The position numbers were made by a program, and so were the translations under genes. Source: Vibrio aquaticus (lineage in GTDB: Bacteria; Pseudomonadota; Gammaproteobacteria; Enterobacterales; Vibrionaceae). From it: a stretch of 64,000 nucleotides of DNA. Below the pieces are notes generated by a model, which made no database searches, was not told the origin of the DNA, and worked only from the letters and a program-made list of their open reading frames with translations. Where the stretch lies: assembly GCF_003970385.1 (NCBI RefSeq), contig NZ_RXZH01000002.1:62001-126000 (forward strand). The letters are read 5' to 3'. Shown here piece after piece: positions 8,550 through 16,920 of this stretch; the first letter of the stretch is position 1, and the number at the start of each line of letters is the position of its first letter.

Positions 8550-9887
8550 ATGTTTTCACGCAACCGTGTGATATGGAATGAAGGGTTGTTTATTAAGCCA
8601 CAACACTTTCAACAACAGCAAAGGTATACGGAGTACTTTGTTGATGAACGTATAAGCTCAGTGAGTCGTTACTTATATGGTGTTTCAGAGTTTTCTTTTA
8701 ACCCAGAGTATCTCTCTTTCGGCCGTATAGCCGTTGAGCGTGCAGTGGGCATCATGCCAGACGGAGCGGTTTTCCGCATCCCTCAAGAAGAAATGCTGCC
8801 CGATGCACTTGAGATAGAAGACGCGTCACTTGCGAACCAGCTGGTTTACTTAGCGGTTCCTCTTCGAAGTGAATCTTTGCGTGAAGTGAATTGGCCTGAG
8901 TCTCAAGGCACAGGGCGTTATGACAGTCAGCGGTTAGAAGTGAGGGATGTTCACACACTGCAAGGCGATATGACGACGATTGATGTTTCTCCATTCAAAG
9001 TCCAGCTGATGCTAGAGAAAGAAGATCGAAGTGCTTTTACGTCTATTGCTGTCGGAAGAATTCTTGAAAAACGCCCAGATGGAAGTGTTGTGATGGATTC
9101 TGATTTTATCCCTTGTCACGTCAACGTTGTGGGGAATCAAGCGCTTCATCGTTTTATCAATGAAATGTCTGGCCTTATGCGTGAACGCGCAAAGAACATC
9201 GCTCAACGTATCAGCTCACCCTCGCAAGGTGGTGTGGCCGACGTATCTGACTTCATGTTACTCCAAGCGCTTAATCGACTTCAGCCACAAGTACAACATC
9301 TGGCCGAGCTACGCAGTTTGCACCCAGAGCGATTGTTTGAGTGTCTGTCGACCATCGCGGGTGAGCTAGCGACATTTACCGATGAAAGTCGAATGCCACC
9401 AAAGATGGTGAGTTATAACCACGATATGCCCACGGAATCATTCTGGCCTTTGATTCGACATTTACGTCAGGCATTGAGTGTTGTCTTAGAACCAAGAGCG
9501 GTCGCGATTCAGTTAGACAAACGTAAATACGGTTTGATGGTAGCGCCAATTCAAGACCCGCAGTTGATGGAAAGTGCGGATTTCATTATCGCAGTGAAGG
9601 CTCGCATGCCGATGGATGAATTGCGCAGACAGTTTACTCAGCAGACCAAAGTCTCTTCAGTAGAAAAAATTCGAGAGTTGATCTCACTGCAGTTACCGGG
9701 TGTGCCATTAGTTGCCTTGCCAGTCGTTCCTCGTCAACTGCCTTACCATGCAGGTTATCTCTATTACCAACTCGATAAAACAAGTAGCGCTTGGCAACAA
9801 CTTTCAAATTCTAGCGGATTTGCCCTTCATATCGCCGCGGCATTTGAAGAGCTTGAATTGCAGTTTTGGGCGATCAGGAGTCAATAA
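8550..9887 (+). CDS. tssK: T6SS baseplate-membrane connector TssK (VasE)
   Basis: The protein has 445 residues, normal for TssK. The N terminus NRVIWNEGLFIKPQHFQQQQRYTEYFVD is strongly diagnostic of the family. TssK trimers link the baseplate wedges (TssFG) to the cytoplasmic parts of TssL and TssM. The shoulder domain and the C-terminal receptor-like domain (LPYHAGYLYYQLDKTSSAWQQ, about 396-416) are present. The gap to tssJ is two bases, and its TAA stop overlaps the tssL ATG by one base. Confidence 0.96.
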   Translation: MFSRNRVIWNEGLFIKPQHFQQQQRYTEYFVDERISSVSRYLYGVSEFSFNPEYLSFGRIAVERAVGIMPDGAVFRIPQEEMLPDALEIEDASLANQLVYLAVPLRSESLREVNWPESQGTGRYDSQRLEVRDVHTLQGDMTTIDVSPFKVQLMLEKEDRSAFTSIAVGRILEKRPDGSVVMDSDFIPCHVNVVGNQALHRFINEMSGLMRERAKNIAQRISSPSQGGVADVSDFMLLQALNRLQPQVQHLAELRSLHPERLFECLSTIAGELATFTDESRMPPKMVSYNHDMPTESFWPLIRHLRQALSVVLEPRAVAIQLDKRKYGLMVAPIQDPQLMESADFIIAVKARMPMDELRRQFTQQTKVSSVEKIRELISLQLPGVPLVALPVVPRQLPYHAGYLYYQLDKTSSAWQQLSNSSGFALHIAAAFEELELQFWAIRSQ

Positions 9888-10654
9888 TGGATAAGAAAAG
9901 CTCAACATATAGCCACCTCCTTTTCGATGATGTCGAGAAGATAAACCAAGACCAAGACTATTGGTTTCAGTTGAGAGGAAATATGTCTAATCCCCTGGTT
10001 GATGCAGCAACGCCTTTACTGGGCCTTTCTGTTCGAATCAAGCAATTGACTGAGTGCGACAACATTGAGTCCATTTATGAGCAAACCATTGAAGAGATAA
10101 AGACCATTGAAATCGAGCTGAAAGAGCTTGGCTATGACCATGCGGTATTGATGGCATATCGTTACATCCTGTGCACATTTTTAGATGAAGCGGTCATGGG
10201 CAGTCAGTGGGGAGCTTCTACCGTTTGGGCGGCTCATTCTATGTTGTCCCGTTTTCACAATGAAACTTGGGGCGGAGAGAAAGTGTTTACCATCTTGAAG
10301 CGAATTGAGTCAGAGCCGGCACAGTACCGTGAACTTTTGGAATTCCTATATCAGTGTCTTGTCCTTGGTTTTGAGGGTAAATATCGCGTGATTGAGTCTG
10401 GGCAAGTAGAGCGAGATAAGGTTATCGAAAGGCTTTATGCATTGCTTTATGACCGACATGGCGAGGCCTTGGCCCCGTTAACTAAAGCAACCGATCATGT
10501 TGTTCGATCGAAATATGCGTTGAGAAAACAGCTTCCTATTTGGTCCATTTTTGCTGGCTTTACTGCGTTATGGGTCGGGGCGTTTCTTGGTTATAGCTAC
10601 TCGTTACATGTCAAAACGAGTGATGTCATCGAACAACTTAATCAAATTTTATAA
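9887..10654 (+). CDS. tssL: T6SS inner-membrane protein TssL (VasF, short form)
   Basis: The protein has 255 residues. I chose ATG 9887 because it overlaps the tssK stop (TAATG) and has CAGGAG at 9875-9880, six bases upstream; a TTG at 9866 is in frame but unlikely. The cytoplasmic hook-shaped domain covers residues about 20-200, with NPLVDAATPLLGLSVRIKQL and LCTFLDEAVMGSQWGASTVWAAHSML diagnostic. One transmembrane helix lies near the C terminus (about 218-239, IFAGFTALWVGAFLGYSYSL). There is no OmpA-like peptidoglycan-binding extension, so it is the short DotU/IcmH form, which works with TssM and TssJ. Confidence 0.95.
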   Translation: MDKKSSTYSHLLFDDVEKINQDQDYWFQLRGNMSNPLVDAATPLLGLSVRIKQLTECDNIESIYEQTIEEIKTIEIELKELGYDHAVLMAYRYILCTFLDEAVMGSQWGASTVWAAHSMLSRFHNETWGGEKVFTILKRIESEPAQYRELLEFLYQCLVLGFEGKYRVIESGQVERDKVIERLYALLYDRHGEALAPLTKATDHVVRSKYALRKQLPIWSIFAGFTALWVGAFLGYSYSLHVKTSDVIEQLNQIL

Positions 10655-10680
10655 AGAATTAGACAGGCTAGGGAATTGCT

Positions 10681-13281
10681 GTGATACGAATTGAATTATC
10701 CTCTCTCATTAAAACATTGAACGAACAATGTAAGCTTGCATTAGAGCAAGCTGGTGCATTGTGCATGGAACGCGAGCACAGTGAAATTACCTTTGAACAT
10801 TATTTAGATGCACTTTTAAACAACCCACTTTCCGATATTCGAGTTTTGCTCAAGCAGTCAGACATTGCGCTTGATGATGTTCATCAGGCGCTCGCTTACC
10901 GCTTTGAGCGTGACCACTCGATGGATAGCTATCCGGCTTTCTCCCCGTTATTGGTTGAACTGCTCCAAGAAGCTTGGTTGCTGTCAACGACTGAGCTTGC
11001 ACAGACGGAGTTACGTTCAGGTGCGATCTTCCTTGCGGCGCTCTCTCGCTCCGAACGTTATATGAATCCGATGTTAGCTCGTTTATTTAGTGCGATTAAC
11101 CGGGAAACGTTGAATAAGGAATTTAATTCCATTTTTCTTGATTCGGCTGAAACTCTCAGACCTCGAAATCAAGCCGCACCTGCCTCTGATATCAGTACCC
11201 AACCGATGTCTCTTCTTGAAAAGTACGGCACCAATGTGACCGAACAAGCGAGACAAGGCGTGCTTGATCCCGTGTTATGCCGTGAATCTGAAATTAACTT
11301 GATGATTGATATCCTTTGTCGCCGAAGAAAGAACAATCCAATTGTAGTGGGGGATGCAGGCGTTGGTAAAAGCGCCGTTGTCGAGGGGTTAGCGTTACGC
11401 ATTGCTTCTGGCAAAGTGCCCAATCAATTGACAGACATCGAACTTTACTCACTCGATCTTGGCTTATTACAAGCCGGAGCTTCGGTGAAAGGTGAATTTG
11501 AAAAGCGGTTGAAAGGTGTAATCGATGCAATAAAAAGCGCACCCAAACGTACTATCTTGTTTATTGATGAAGCTCATACCCTTATTGGCGCGGGCAACCA
11601 AGAAGGCGGAGGCGATGCAGCGAACTTACTTAAACCAGCGTTAGCAAGAGGAGAGCTCAGTGCCGTAGCCGCGACAACGTGGAAAGAATACAAAAAATAT
11701 TTCGAGAAGGATCCTGCGCTTACCCGTCGATTCCAACTCGTTAAGCTGGATGAGCCAACGGTAGAGCAAACCGTCGACATTTTACGCGGCCTCAACTCTG
11801 TGTATGAAAGCACACATAATGTCCTGATTACTGATGGTGCACTGAAAGCTGCAGCGGAACTCTCGAATCGTTATCTCTCTGGACGGCAGCTGCCTGACAA
11901 AGCCATCGATGTATTAGACACCGCTTGTGCTCGTATTGCGATTAACTTAACCACGCCCCCAAAGCGATTAGCTTTCATTGAAACGGCCGCTCACCAACGT
12001 CAACTTGAGATCAGTATGTTAGAGCGCGCCGCTTTACTTGGGCAAGAGAAGAACAGTGAGCGGTTAGATACCCTGAGAACGGAAGAGTTAGCTGATGAGC
12101 AAGAACGCGATCAGCTGACTGAGCGATGGCAAAAACAAAAGCGACTCATCGAAGACATTATTGCTTTGCGAGCTGAGGTGAACCGTCAAGATGAGAAGAG
12201 CGATGAGAGTAAATCTGAATTGCTTGGTGAAATTTGTATTAAGTATCAAGAGCTTGAGCGTATTCCTCAGGATGAACGACTTATTCACCCACAAGTTGAT
12301 GAAGCACAAATTGTTGAAGTAATCGCTGATTGGACGGGTGTGCCAATTGATCAGATGAACAGTGATGAATTGCATCGTATTACGCATTTAACCGCGACGC
12401 TTAGAAGCACCATCAAAGGCCAAGATACGGCGATAGAGCGCGTTCATAAACACTTGCTAACGGCTCGTGCTGACTTGCGTAGACCCGGAAGACCAAAAGG
12501 GGCATTTCTTTTCGTTGGACCAAGTGGAGTCGGTAAAACTGAAACCGTGATTCAGCTAACGGACCATTTGTTCGGAGGCAAGCAGTTCCTCACCACCATC
12601 AATATGTCGGAATACCAAGAGAAGCATACGGTTTCACGCCTTATCGGCTCGCCACCTGGTTATGTAGGCTATGGAGAGGGCGGGGTGCTAACCGAAGCGA
12701 TTCGTAAAATGCCTTATTCCGTCGTTCTGCTTGATGAAGTCGAAAAAGCACACCCAGACGTCTTGAACTTGTTCTATCAAGCGTTTGATAAAGGTGAACT
12801 TGCTGATGGTGAGGGGCGCCTGATTGACTGTCAGAATATCGTGTTCTTCTTAACGTCTAACCTCGGCTTTCAGACCATTGTCGATCATTGCGACAACCTC
12901 AAACTGCTTGATGAAGCGCTCTACCCTGAATTGTCCACGTTCTTTAAACCTGCTCTGCTAGCAAGAATGGAAGTGATTCCCTATATGCCTCTTGCGCCGC
13001 ACGTGTTAGAGGAAATAGTGCGAGGGAAGTTAACTCGCCTAGAAGTACTGTTTAAAAAGCGCTACCGGGCAAAAGTGGTGATTGACTCCTCCTTGGTGGA
13101 GGAAATTCTCGCGAGAGCGACCCGCGCTGAAAACGGCGCACGTATGCTTGAAGCGATCATTGAGGGGCAATTGTTACCGCCTATCTCACTCTCGTTACTG
13201 AACAAGCTTTCTCGTCAAGAGCCCGTCGAGCGAATCTCTCTATCGGCAAAAGAGGGTGAATTTATCGGTGAGGTGGAATGA
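10681..13281 (+). CDS. clpV: T6SS sheath-disassembly ATPase ClpV (TssH)
   Basis: The protein has 866 residues and belongs to the ClpB/Hsp100 branch used by T6SS. An N-terminal Clp-N domain (about 1-160) is followed by two AAA+ modules with Walker A motifs GDAGVGKS (about 224-231) and GPSGVGKT (about 612-619), Walker B segments (ILFIDEAHTLIGAG; VVLLDEVEKAHPD) and a coiled-coil middle domain (about 420-530). It threads contracted TssB/TssC sheaths apart for reuse. The start is GTG at 10681, following AGGG at about 10670; no upstream ATG fits. It overlaps vasH by four bases (ATGA). Confidence 0.97.
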   Translation: MIRIELSSLIKTLNEQCKLALEQAGALCMEREHSEITFEHYLDALLNNPLSDIRVLLKQSDIALDDVHQALAYRFERDHSMDSYPAFSPLLVELLQEAWLLSTTELAQTELRSGAIFLAALSRSERYMNPMLARLFSAINRETLNKEFNSIFLDSAETLRPRNQAAPASDISTQPMSLLEKYGTNVTEQARQGVLDPVLCRESEINLMIDILCRRRKNNPIVVGDAGVGKSAVVEGLALRIASGKVPNQLTDIELYSLDLGLLQAGASVKGEFEKRLKGVIDAIKSAPKRTILFIDEAHTLIGAGNQEGGGDAANLLKPALARGELSAVAATTWKEYKKYFEKDPALTRRFQLVKLDEPTVEQTVDILRGLNSVYESTHNVLITDGALKAAAELSNRYLSGRQLPDKAIDVLDTACARIAINLTTPPKRLAFIETAAHQRQLEISMLERAALLGQEKNSERLDTLRTEELADEQERDQLTERWQKQKRLIEDIIALRAEVNRQDEKSDESKSELLGEICIKYQELERIPQDERLIHPQVDEAQIVEVIADWTGVPIDQMNSDELHRITHLTATLRSTIKGQDTAIERVHKHLLTARADLRRPGRPKGAFLFVGPSGVGKTETVIQLTDHLFGGKQFLTTINMSEYQEKHTVSRLIGSPPGYVGYGEGGVLTEAIRKMPYSVVLLDEVEKAHPDVLNLFYQAFDKGELADGEGRLIDCQNIVFFLTSNLGFQTIVDHCDNLKLLDEALYPELSTFFKPALLARMEVIPYMPLAPHVLEEIVRGKLTRLEVLFKKRYRAKVVIDSSLVEEILARATRAENGARMLEAIIEGQLLPPISLSLLNKLSRQEPVERISLSAKEGEFIGEVE

Positions 13282-14873
13282 TGAACTCTGGATGGTTAGA
13301 AAGTGTCACTGATTTGATTGGTATTAAAACCAAGTCCGAATTGGTGAACAAATTTGCCGAGATGGTCTCTTCGCAGCTTCGATTATCTGAATGCTTAGTA
13401 TTAACGCCCAATTCTGATGGAAGAAGACTGATCCCACATAGACAAGGAGATGTTTGCTCTTGGGCGGTGAATGATTTGAATCATCCTTTTTCCCATGTCC
13501 TTCAAAATGCCCGAGCGATGTCGCTGTCTGCAGATGAATTGCTGTATTGGCAGTCTGACCGCCATTTCGCCAATCTCGTTGCGCATGTGGGCTTGTTTGA
13601 TCATGTCTGTATCGAACCATTACCTCTGAACTCGCAGAAAATTCAATTTATTTTAATGATGATTGGTGATCAGAAGATCATTCAACGTGCTATTGAGAGT
13701 CGTGAAGTCAGTCAGTTTTTCGATGTTTTTGCCAAGCAGTGGAATTTGTTAGACGAAATGGAGCAAGAGCAGCGAGACATCAAAGTGCTTTCTGAATCAT
13801 TGAGTGACATCCAAAGGCATACTGAGAAAAAAGTGTTAGCGGACGAACTGTCGAGCGTGTTGATAGGCAAAAGCAGAGCAATGAATAGCTTAAGAGAGCA
13901 AATTGTCAGCGCTGCAGAGTCTCATTTGTCGGTTATGGTTCAGGGAGAGACAGGGACAGGTAAAGAACTTGTCGCTCAAGCGATTCACCAGCTTTCCGAT
14001 CGTAGTGATAAACCTATGGTTGCAATCAACTGTGCGGCAATACCAGAGAACTTACTGGAAAGTGAATTGTTTGGTTACAGTAAAGGGGCGTTCTCCGGCG
14101 CGGACGCTGACCGACAAGGGCTTATCGCACAAGCTGATGGTGGGACGCTTTTTCTCGATGAAATTGGCGATATGCCTCTGACGTTGCAAGCGAAATTACT
14201 GCGAGTGCTAGAAACCAAACGCTTTAGGCCTATTGGTGGCAAAGAAGAACACAGTTCAGACTTTCGACTGGTATCGGCGACTCATGTCAATTTGCTTGCT
14301 CAAGTGAGAGACAAGCAGTTTCGACAAGATCTCTATTATCGATTATTCCAATACCCACTCACTTTGCCGAGTTTGTCTGCTCGCTTAGAAGATATCGAGC
14401 TGCTAAGCGAACATTTTGTGAAGGCGTTTAATCAGCGTCATGGTACGGATATTCGAGGGTTACATTACCGCGCATTGGAATGCATTAAGCAGTATTCATT
14501 TCCTGGAAATGTTCGAGAGCTTAAGCACTTAATTGAGTTTGGTTGTGCACAGTGTCGCCATGAGCTGGAAGTGTCAGAAGGAAGTTTAGCAAATCGTATT
14601 TCTTGTTTGACCTTTGAGTTAGAAAGCATTGTTCAACCACAAGAGCGAGACATCGCTCAGTTTAGAGCGCATGGTAATCCTTACCAAAACTATCAGAGCG
14701 AGTTTTCATCGATCACCGATTTAAAGCAGGCAGTGAGTGAGTATGAAGAACAAATCATTCGCGACCGGTTGATGCAGTTTGCGGGGAATCGAGGTAAAGC
14801 GGCTGAGAGTTTGGGGCTGCCTAAGCGCACGCTAGCTTACAAGTGCCTCAAGCTGGAGATCAAACCGATATGA
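13278..14873 (+). CDS. vasH: sigma-54-dependent T6SS transcription activator VasH
   Basis: The protein has 531 residues. An N-terminal GAF-like sensory region (about 1-190) precedes a sigma-54 AAA+ domain with Walker A GETGTGKE (about 224-231), the sigma-54 contact loop as GAFSGA rather than the common GAFTGA (about 270-275) and Walker B LFLDEIGDM. A Fis-type helix-turn-helix ends the protein (GNRGKAAESLGLPKRTLAYKC). VasH activates RpoN-dependent T6SS promoters, notably hcp/vgrG operons in V. cholerae. ATG 13278 overlaps the clpV stop (ATGATG; 13281 is also possible). The Ser-for-Thr change in the GAFTGA loop is a mild oddity. Confidence 0.95.
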   Translation: MMNSGWLESVTDLIGIKTKSELVNKFAEMVSSQLRLSECLVLTPNSDGRRLIPHRQGDVCSWAVNDLNHPFSHVLQNARAMSLSADELLYWQSDRHFANLVAHVGLFDHVCIEPLPLNSQKIQFILMMIGDQKIIQRAIESREVSQFFDVFAKQWNLLDEMEQEQRDIKVLSESLSDIQRHTEKKVLADELSSVLIGKSRAMNSLREQIVSAAESHLSVMVQGETGTGKELVAQAIHQLSDRSDKPMVAINCAAIPENLLESELFGYSKGAFSGADADRQGLIAQADGGTLFLDEIGDMPLTLQAKLLRVLETKRFRPIGGKEEHSSDFRLVSATHVNLLAQVRDKQFRQDLYYRLFQYPLTLPSLSARLEDIELLSEHFVKAFNQRHGTDIRGLHYRALECIKQYSFPGNVRELKHLIEFGCAQCRHELEVSEGSLANRISCLTFELESIVQPQERDIAQFRAHGNPYQNYQSEFSSITDLKQAVSEYEEQIIRDRLMQFAGNRGKAAESLGLPKRTLAYKCLKLEIKPI

Positions 14874-15496
14874 GAGTGGTCTTGCCTATCGCATTTACAA
14901 CCTTGTTTCTAGTCGCCTCACCTCTTAATGCGGAACAGAATGGGGCCAATAAGTTAGGGCTCGTTCATCAGTGCCAAGTCATGACAGCTCGGTTAGAAAG
15001 ATTAGATTGCTTTGACACGCTTTTTCCTCCGCAGTTACCTCCTCGTGTTAAGCGCAGCGAAGTAGAGTATCCATGGCAATGGGAAATGGCCTTTGAGGGG
15101 CGCGCTTCCACGTCTGACGCAGAGTCATCTTTGGAAGAGAAAGACAAATGGGTAACCTTAGTGGCCGCATCGGAGTCAGAAGACGTGGCTCCTGTATTAA
15201 TTATGAGCTGTATTAACAACATTAGCCGAGTGGAGCTTACGTTTCCTCAAGCAGTGCAAGATGGCAGGATTACAGTGTCGGTTGCTGGTGGGCCGCAGCA
15301 ATCTTGGCGCAGTGATGACACCGGCTTGCTCTTTTCGTCCGCACAAGGTTTACCCGCTATTTCAATGATGAAGGCGATGGCGAAACAGTCACGTTTGGTA
15401 TTGCGTTCTAACTCGACAGCAGCAGATAGCCTTAGGTTTGATGGTTCTACGCTGAACGAAGACCTCGTGCCATTACGAGAAGAGTGCGGGTGGTGA
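14870..15496 (+). CDS. vasI: T6SS-associated periplasmic protein VasI/TagO
   Basis: The precursor has 208 residues from ATG 14870, which overlaps the vasH stop by four bases (ATGA); a GTG at 14843 is in frame but would extend into vasH. The start gives a signal peptide (VVLPIAFTTLFLVASPLNAE). The conserved VasI pattern follows: CQVMTARLERLDCFDTLF (about 31-48), then PWQWEMAFEG and a later CINNISRVEL. Paired cysteines suggest a disulfide in the periplasm. VasI family proteins are conserved in Vibrio T6SS clusters between vasH and tssA; their exact role is not settled. Confidence 0.88.
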   Translation: MRVVLPIAFTTLFLVASPLNAEQNGANKLGLVHQCQVMTARLERLDCFDTLFPPQLPPRVKRSEVEYPWQWEMAFEGRASTSDAESSLEEKDKWVTLVAASESEDVAPVLIMSCINNISRVELTFPQAVQDGRITVSVAGGPQQSWRSDDTGLLFSSAQGLPAISMMKAMAKQSRLVLRSNSTAADSLRFDGSTLNEDLVPLREECGW

Positions 15497-15498
15497 GT

Positions 15499-16905
15499 AT
15501 GGAATTGACACAATACCGTTCTAGTGTAGTGAAACCCATTGAAGGTGACTCGCCAGTTGGGGTCAGGTTGATTGATGATGCGCTCTATGAGTATGTCGAA
15601 GAGCAAATGATGAAAGTTGGCTCTCTTGCGCATGGCTCAGTTCAATGGCAACAAGTTGAGCACAGTGCAATTACTCTGCTTAGTGAGAAGAGTAAAGACA
15701 TTAAGTTGCTCGTGTACTTACTCCAGTGCTTACATCATGACATAAATCCGACTCGCTTGATTGTTTCATTTGGTGTGATGCGCGATTTTATTGAGCACTA
15801 CTGGGAAGACAGTTTTCCAGCTCAAGGCGACCGAGGGAAACTCCCTCGCCGGAAATTTTTCAGTCAGATATGTCAGCGATTTTCGACGGCGGTAAAGAAG
15901 TTCGATTTTGCTTGTTTGAATACGTCATTGGTGGATGAGCTAAAAGAGGCCGTCAGTGAATGGCAGCAAACATTAACAGCAAAGCAACTGTCATCCGATC
16001 TTTCAGAGTCGATAGTCATAACAATCAATAGTGAGTTAATCAAACGGGCAGAACGATTGGCCTCGGTGCCAGTAAGCTCGACTCCACCAACCATACCATC
16101 AGCTTCGATAGCGTCAGAGCCTCCAACCTTTACCGTTGACAATTCCAGTGATAAAGCCACGAAAGAGACGTTACTCAAAGTGGCGAGTTTTCTCTCAGAG
16201 CAAGAAATGGGCTCCGTGCTCGCCATTCGAGTGCGTCGATATGCGATGTGGAGCTCGATAGACTCTCTGCCCGATCATAATGCCCAAGGCCATTCGGTGT
16301 TGAGATCGATGCAAAGTGACAGGGTGAAAGAGTATCGCGAGCAAATGGACAGCCCAAACTTGGCGCTGTGGAGAAAGGTGGAACAAAGCTTAACAGTCGC
16401 ACCATTTTGGTTTGAAGGTCAGATGCTGAGCGCTCAGATTGCAGAGGCATTGGAGCGCACAGATTGGAGCAATGCGATTAAAGAAGAAACTCAGACCTTT
16501 CTGGAGCGTTTTCCTTATCTTGTAGAAATGGCCTTTAAAGGGGGGAAGCCCTTCGTTCCAAATGAAGTGAGAAATTGGATCTATGAGTCTAAAACAGAGT
16601 GCTCTCCGTATGGTCAGAGCAATGGAGCTTGGCAGGAATTACGTCAAGAAGCCTTCGATTTAGCAAAGGAAGGTGGAATCTCTGTTGCGATGTCGATGGT
16701 CAATGATGGGCTGGTCGTTGCTAGTGAGCCTAGAGATCGTTTTTATTGGCGATTGATAGGCGCTGATCTCTTAAAACATCATCAACTCGATGGAATCGCG
16801 TTATCGCAGTACCAAACATTAGAGCAAGAAATCTTACAAACGAGTGTCGTTCAGTGGGAACCCTCGTTAGTGCAACAACTACAACAAAACACAGCGTCAG
16901 AATAA
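15499..16905 (+). CDS. tssA: T6SS protein TssA (VasJ, ImpA N-terminal domain)
   Basis: The protein has 468 residues. ATG at 15499 follows the vasI stop by two bases; GTG codons at 15484 and 15493 are in frame and cannot be excluded. The N-terminal ImpA domain contains ELTQYRSSVVKPIEGDSPVG and LLVYLLQCLHHDINPTRLIVSF (about 65-92). A Ser/Thr/Pro linker lies near 185-215, and a helical C-terminal VasJ-type domain follows (QMDSPNLALWRKVEQSLTVAPFWFEG). TssA proteins prime tube and sheath growth at the baseplate or cap the distal end. The VasL gene downstream carries a related N-terminal domain, so the cluster has two ImpA-type proteins. Confidence 0.92.
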   Translation: MELTQYRSSVVKPIEGDSPVGVRLIDDALYEYVEEQMMKVGSLAHGSVQWQQVEHSAITLLSEKSKDIKLLVYLLQCLHHDINPTRLIVSFGVMRDFIEHYWEDSFPAQGDRGKLPRRKFFSQICQRFSTAVKKFDFACLNTSLVDELKEAVSEWQQTLTAKQLSSDLSESIVITINSELIKRAERLASVPVSSTPPTIPSASIASEPPTFTVDNSSDKATKETLLKVASFLSEQEMGSVLAIRVRRYAMWSSIDSLPDHNAQGHSVLRSMQSDRVKEYREQMDSPNLALWRKVEQSLTVAPFWFEGQMLSAQIAEALERTDWSNAIKEETQTFLERFPYLVEMAFKGGKPFVPNEVRNWIYESKTECSPYGQSNGAWQELRQEAFDLAKEGGISVAMSMVNDGLVVASEPRDRFYWRLIGADLLKHHQLDGIALSQYQTLEQEILQTSVVQWEPSLVQQLQQNTASE

Positions 16906-16920
16906 CTTAGGGGTAGATCG

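Noticed and set aside
15873..16226. 117-codon minus-strand frame inside tssA
   Set aside because: The overlapping tssA frame is clearly coding by family similarity; the antisense product has no recognisable features.
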